From positions 1 through 50,123 of the forward strand of contig JAQUTY010000011.1 in NCBI GenBank assembly GCA_028694155.1: a stretch of 50,123 bases of DNA, written 5' to 3'. The position numbers and the translations under genes were made by a program. Of this stretch, positions 46,634 to 50,123 are shown in pieces. The first letter of the stretch is position 1, and each line of letters starts with the position of its first letter. The notes below the pieces were generated by a model. It saw nothing but the letters and a program-made list of their open reading frames with translations, made no database searches and was not told the DNA's origin. The DNA is from Eubacteriales bacterium (GTDB taxonomy: Bacteria; Bacillota; Clostridia; Christensenellales; CAG-138).

Positions 46634-46650
46634 AGCCAAGAACTAATGTT

Positions 46651-46686
46651 AAAGCCTTCGATTCATCGGAAAATCGAAGGCTTTTT
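46651..46686. terminator. Terminator between the dockerin-bearing protein and rpe (convergent)
   Basis: Perfect 13-bp stem AAAGCCTTCGATT / AATCGAAGGCTTT, 8-base loop, then TTTTT on the plus strand. The same stem can serve the minus-strand rpe transcript less well, since its T-run there is short. Confidence 0.9.
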
Positions 46687-46710
46687 CTAATCGTATTCAG
46701 ATCTAAAAGG

Positions 46711-47358
46711 CTAATGACCGCGTATATCGCAGATTGCCTGTTTTGGGTCGTCCGCAGAAAAGACGGCATTGCCCGCAACAAGAATGGTTGCACCAGCTTC
46801 AATGCAGAGCTTTGCTGTCTGGGGATTTACTCCGCCATCAACCTCAATCTCCGTGGAAAGGCCCTTCAAATCAATAATCTTTTTAAGCTCGGCAATCTTA
46901 TTTACCACCTCGGGAATGAACTTTTGACCGCCAAAGCCGGGGTTTACACTCATCAAAAGAACAAGGTCGCAGTCCTCAAGGACATGGACGCAGGAGGAAA
47001 TGGGGGTTGCAGGGTTAAGAACGACACCGGTTTTAAGCCCAAGAGCGCGAGCACGCTGCAAAAGACGATGAATGTGGCGTTCGGCTTCGACATGGAAGGT
47101 GACAATATCCGCGCCTGCTTCCTTAAATGGTTCGAGCCAGTCAGACGGGTGATCTACCATGAGGTGTACGTCAAGCGGAAGGCTTGTCAGAGGTCGCAGT
47201 GCCTTGCACATATTGGGGCCAAAGGTAATGTTTGGGACGAAATTGCCGTCCATAACATCGAAATGAATCCAGTCCGCCTTCCAATTCTCAAGGTCTAAAA
47301 CTGCCTTGCCCATGTTGGAAAAGTCTGCCGACAGTATTGATGGTGCGACTTTAATCAT
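46711..47358 (-). CDS. rpe: Ribulose-phosphate 3-epimerase
   Basis: Interconverts ribulose 5-phosphate and xylulose 5-phosphate (pentose phosphate pathway), cytoplasmic TIM barrel with a metal ion. 215 residues, full length. Motifs: VAPSILSADFSNMG, HFDVMDGNFVPNITFGP, LDVHLMVDHP, MSVNPGFGGQKF and EVDGGVNPQTA. The ATG at 47358 overlaps the rsgA stop by 8 bases, with AGGAGAAAG upstream inside rsgA. Last gene of the stp-prkC-rsgA-rpe operon. Confidence 0.95.
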   Translation of the reverse strand: MIKVAPSILSADFSNMGKAVLDLENWKADWIHFDVMDGNFVPNITFGPNMCKALRPLTSLPLDVHLMVDHPSDWLEPFKEAGADIVTFHVEAERHIHRLLQRARALGLKTGVVLNPATPISSCVHVLEDCDLVLLMSVNPGFGGQKFIPEVVNKIAELKKIIDLKGLSTEIEVDGGVNPQTAKLCIEAGATILVAGNAVFSADDPKQAICDIRGH

Positions 47359-48217
47359 AGCGATGCTTTCTCCTCATTTCATTCTCTTTGCTTATAATAA
47401 CATATCTTTGGTATCGTGCGGTAGACATTTTGCCACAAGTTAACAATTCTTTTACGCCGCAGTCAGGCTCGCTTATGTGCCTGCAACCGCTGTATCTACA
47501 CCCCTGCGCCTGCAAAAACTCAGGATAACAGGCATCGAGCTGCTCCGTTGTGAGGTATTCCGTGTCAAAGAACGAAAACCCGGGAGTATCCAGTATTGCA
47601 CCATCACCAAATGGAATAAGCTGCGCAACCCGTGTGGTATGCTTTCCACGCTCGGTTTTGCGTGACAGCTCGCCAATAGCAAAGTCAGCATTCGGCAGGA
47701 GCGAATTTAGTATGGAGGTTTTGCCAACGGCTGATTGACCTGCAAGGCAAAAAATGTTGCTGCCAATCAGGTCTTTTAGTTCCTCCATGCCCTGACCTGT
47801 TTGTGCTGATACGTTAAGACAGGTGAACCCAAAATAGTCCGCCATAAACTGTTTTGTCGCTGTTGAAGCGGCATCAATCTTGTTGAGAATGAGCACGGGG
47901 CGAATTGAAGCACATTGCGCCGAAATGAGCAGCTTATCAATGAGCATCCAGTCAGGCTCTGGCACAGATGCAGAAACGACTATGCCAAGAATATCAATGT
48001 TGGCAACATAGGGACGAACAAGCGTGTTGCGCCTAGGAAGAACAGCATTGATTTGCGCATTGCCCGAAGCGTGACGCTCAAAGGTGACATAATCGCCAAC
48101 GATGGGAGTTACGCCCAGATTGCGAAAAACACCCCGCGCAGTACAAGTGACAACGTTGGTTCCGCACTTTACATAATAGAATCCGCTGATTCCCTTAATG
48201 ATTACGCCTTGCTCCAT
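47351..48217 (-). CDS. rsgA: Small ribosomal subunit biogenesis GTPase RsgA
   Basis: Circularly permuted GTPase that checks 30S subunit maturation. An N-terminal OB-fold (YYVKCGTNVVTCTARGVFR...GDYVTFE) is followed by the G motifs in permuted order: G4 LILNKIDA, G1 GQSAVGKTSILN and G3 DTPGF. A C-terminal zinc domain has the Cys/His set ACYPEF, CRYSGCRHISEPDCGV. 288 residues. Start ATG 48217 is one base after the prkC stop with CGGAG upstream; a longer in-frame reading into prkC is rejected. Confidence 0.95.
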   Translation of the reverse strand: MEQGVIIKGISGFYYVKCGTNVVTCTARGVFRNLGVTPIVGDYVTFERHASGNAQINAVLPRRNTLVRPYVANIDILGIVVSASVPEPDWMLIDKLLISAQCASIRPVLILNKIDAASTATKQFMADYFGFTCLNVSAQTGQGMEELKDLIGSNIFCLAGQSAVGKTSILNSLLPNADFAIGELSRKTERGKHTTRVAQLIPFGDGAILDTPGFSFFDTEYLTTEQLDACYPEFLQAQGCRYSGCRHISEPDCGVKELLTCGKMSTARYQRYVIISKENEMRRKHRYD

Positions 48218-48218
48218 G

Positions 48219-49757
48219 CTACTCCGAAAAAGATGTTTTTGCTTTTTCAACAAGCTCACCATTTACAAACAGGAGTATTTCTCGGTCTGCTGGTTCCTTG
48301 CTGTAAACAGTTGCAAAAACGGTATTGTTAGGCTTTTCGATGGTAGCGGTCGTTTGATACAGGACGAGGTAATACTTTATATCGTAGTCGGTGGTCTCGT
48401 ATGCAAACTGAACCAGAGAGTTATTCTCATTTATGACGAAAGTAAAGGACACATCGGCTTTGTAAAGCCCCTTGGAGGGTCGTGCAATGCTAATCTGTAC
48501 AGGTTTGTCAAGCTCGACCACTTCTCCATAAGAGATGGATTGATAAAGAACTGTATCCATTTCCGCTTCCGTGTTCTCCTCTATGGAAACAAAAATATTT
48601 GTAAAGCCATAGCGTGACAGCTCCTGAAGTGCCTTGCTAAAGGGCAAGGTGCGAAGTTCGGGCATGACTATCGTCGTTGCGGTGGGAGGCTCACTTGCAA
48701 TATCGGTGACAAAGGGAACGTCTGTGGGTGGAGCCACACTTGCAGGAGGCGTGGAGACTTCAGGAATGGTCTTATTACCGCCACAGTTCAGTCCATAGGC
48801 AATAATGCCTACAACTATGAGAAGTATCGGAACAAATACTGACAGAGCAATGATTAGATAAGTAGAAACCTTTGCCTTGACAGGCTTTAGATCGTTGCTT
48901 GGTGCAGAATTCCCAACTCGAGGAAAAGTGCCGTATGGTTCCTGTATGCTGCGAACAAGGTCGGAGCGCATACTTTTTGCGGTGCTGTATCGTTTTAGAG
49001 GATCCTTCTGCATTGAGCGAAGAATAATGTCATTTAGGGCAGGCGTGATTTTATCGTTCAACTCGATGGGCTGTCGGGGTTCGTTTTGGAGGTGCATCAA
49101 TGCCACGGAAACGGTCGTTTCCGCCTTGAACGGGACGTCACCGGTGAGCATCTCATACAGAGTGACGCCCACAGAATAGACATCGCTGGCTTCCGAAACC
49201 AAATCGCCCTTTGCTTGTTCGGGAGATATGTAATGGACGGAACCTACAACGTTTGAACCAGCGAAGGTGACGGTGGAAGCAGACACATCACGGGCAATTC
49301 CAAAGTCGGTGAGCTTCACCCTGCCCTTGGAATTTATTATGATATTCTGTGGCTTTACGTCCCTGTGAATAATCCCGTGGGAATGTGCAGCGTCAAGCGC
49401 ATCAAGAAGCTGACAGCATATGCTGATAGCGGTCTTTGTGGGGAGGACGCCGTTTTGCTTTATAAGCTCCTTGAGCGTGCTGCCCTCGACATATTCCAGC
49501 ACGATATAGGGCAGGCCGTTGTGCTGCCCAACTCCGTAGGCACGAACAATGTTCTCATGTGAAAGGTGCAGCGAAGCACGAGCTTCACGTTCAAAGCGGC
49601 GCAGAAACTCCGGATCACGACCAAATTCCTCTTTGAGCATCTTGATGGCGACAATCTTACGGCTGCTCATATTGATTGCACGATAAACGTGTGCCATGCC
49701 ACCCGTGCCAATAAGCTCAATAATTCTGTATTTGTGATTCAATATTTCACCTATCAT
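48219..49757 (-). CDS. prkC: PrkC-type Ser/Thr protein kinase with a single PASTA-like domain
   Basis: Membrane Hanks-type kinase, 512 residues. Kinase domain ~1-265: glycine loop IGTGGMAHVY, K39 in VAIKML, catalytic HRDVKPQN (D133), DFGIARD (151-157) and SPEQAKGD. One membrane helix at ~299-323. Outside the cell, one PASTA-like module (~356-424, TIVMPELRTLPFSKALQELS) and a further C-terminal domain. Usual PrkC/PknB proteins have three or more PASTA repeats, so this has a reduced sensor. It controls growth, cell-wall and translation functions by phosphorylation. ATG 49757 overlaps the stp stop (ATGA) and follows GGGGAGG; a TTG two codons earlier is rejected. Confidence 0.94.
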   Translation of the reverse strand: MIGEILNHKYRIIELIGTGGMAHVYRAINMSSRKIVAIKMLKEEFGRDPEFLRRFEREARASLHLSHENIVRAYGVGQHNGLPYIVLEYVEGSTLKELIKQNGVLPTKTAISICCQLLDALDAAHSHGIIHRDVKPQNIIINSKGRVKLTDFGIARDVSASTVTFAGSNVVGSVHYISPEQAKGDLVSEASDVYSVGVTLYEMLTGDVPFKAETTVSVALMHLQNEPRQPIELNDKITPALNDIILRSMQKDPLKRYSTAKSMRSDLVRSIQEPYGTFPRVGNSAPSNDLKPVKAKVSTYLIIALSVFVPILLIVVGIIAYGLNCGGNKTIPEVSTPPASVAPPTDVPFVTDIASEPPTATTIVMPELRTLPFSKALQELSRYGFTNIFVSIEENTEAEMDTVLYQSISYGEVVELDKPVQISIARPSKGLYKADVSFTFVINENNSLVQFAYETTDYDIKYYLVLYQTTATIEKPNNTVFATVYSKEPADREILLFVNGELVEKAKTSFSE

Positions 49758-50123
49758 TGACAATCCTCCCCATCATAACGGTAGACTGCCACGGTGATGT
49801 TATCCTTGCTTCCCTTTTTAAGTGCGAGCTTAACCAGATATTCGCAAAGCTCGTCAAGGTCGTCAAATTTGGTTATTCCGCTGTACAGCTCTTCATCGCT
49901 CAGCACGCCATGCAGACCGTCTGAGCAGAGCAATAGTACGTCTCCATCGTATAAATCACCCGAAAATGTATCAACGTCCAGAATTTCTGAGGTACCCACA
50001 GCTCGTGTTATGAGATTGCGATTTGGGTGAACCTTGGCTTCCTCGGCTGTAATGAGCCCACAGCGCACAAGCTCCTGAACATAGGAATGATCCCTTGTTA
50101 TGGGCTGAAGGTAAACCGATCCC
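49754..50123 (-). CDS. stp: PP2C-type Ser/Thr phosphatase Stp/PrpC (5' part outside window)
   Basis: The frame is open to the window edge on the minus strand, so only the C-terminal ~122 residues are visible. Metal-binding and core motifs of the bacterial PP2C family: TRDHSYVQELV at the start of the visible part, NLITRAVGT, GDVLLLCSDGLHGVLSDEEL and GSKDNITVAVYRY. It should remove the phosphates added by PrkC. The stop overlaps the prkC start, the standard Firmicutes arrangement. Confidence 0.93.
   Translation of the reverse strand, partial: GSVYLQPITRDHSYVQELVRCGLITAEEAKVHPNRNLITRAVGTSEILDVDTFSGDLYDGDVLLLCSDGLHGVLSDEELYSGITKFDDLDELCEYLVKLALKKGSKDNITVAVYRYDGEDCQ

Noticed and set aside
1..50123. 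CRISPR arrays, tRNA, rRNA, transposases or phage genes
   Set aside because: No regular spaced repeats, tRNA-like cloverleaf, rRNA motifs or transposase/integrase motifs were seen by eye.

Overview
The window looks like chromosome of a strictly anaerobic, low-to-mid GC Gram-positive (Firmicutes, class Clostridia, probably a gut member of the Oscillospirales or Christensenellales; this placement is inference). Supporting signs are strong AGGAGG ribosome sites, sigma-A type promoters, the classic Stp-PrkC-RsgA-Rpe gene order, PotABCD behind an XRE-cupin regulator, a dockerin-like C-terminus on a very large secreted protein, and a selenium-type purine degradation cluster.

Layout. 1-1045: end of a secreted surface protein with CxxC repeats, followed by a 55-residue peptide gene. 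1129-1518: a DUF1622 membrane protein. 1572-8874 (minus): ssnA-ygfK-xdhD, an anaerobic purine/xanthine oxidation operon whose XdhD carries an extra four-cluster ferredoxin tail. 9033-15298 (plus, divergent from a shared promoter region): a threonine-synthase-family PLP enzyme and a complete BMP-type ABC importer of the nucleoside/purine class (lipoprotein, double ATPase, two permeases). Together these two arms can be read as purine uptake plus catabolism. 15417-17429: serC-serA, serine synthesis. 17829-22681: a second surface protein, interrupted by an in-frame TAA just after its signal peptide, followed by a 57-residue peptide related to the first one. 22928-25803: tkt-cysK, overlapping genes. 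25920-31646: XRE-cupin regulator, potABCD and an M42 aminopeptidase. 31647-31953: noncoding stretch with strong hairpins and a terminator. 32013-39274: DUF523, response regulator, sensor kinase, HtrA protease, aminotransferase and MutS2, closely spaced or overlapping. 39386-46633: a 2415-residue secreted PHP-type metallophosphoesterase with lamin-tail, OB-fold and dockerin-like modules. 46711-50123 (minus): rpe, rsgA, prkC and the end of stp.

The most unusual signal is a repeated two-gene unit. Two unrelated-looking surface proteins, about 21 kb apart, end in the same roughly 150-residue domain (landmarks AIRFGA, VGD..YGF, DY..TTITFALV, YNSI). Each is followed within 14-17 bases, behind a strong ribosome site, by a 55-57 codon gene for related acidic peptides (KY.T..I....F..ED.LT.S, then NxGGD, NP and ND.F). 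The third large surface protein here has neither the domain nor the peptide. The second notable signal is the TAA that separates an intact signal peptide from an otherwise fully open 1,500-codon reading frame.
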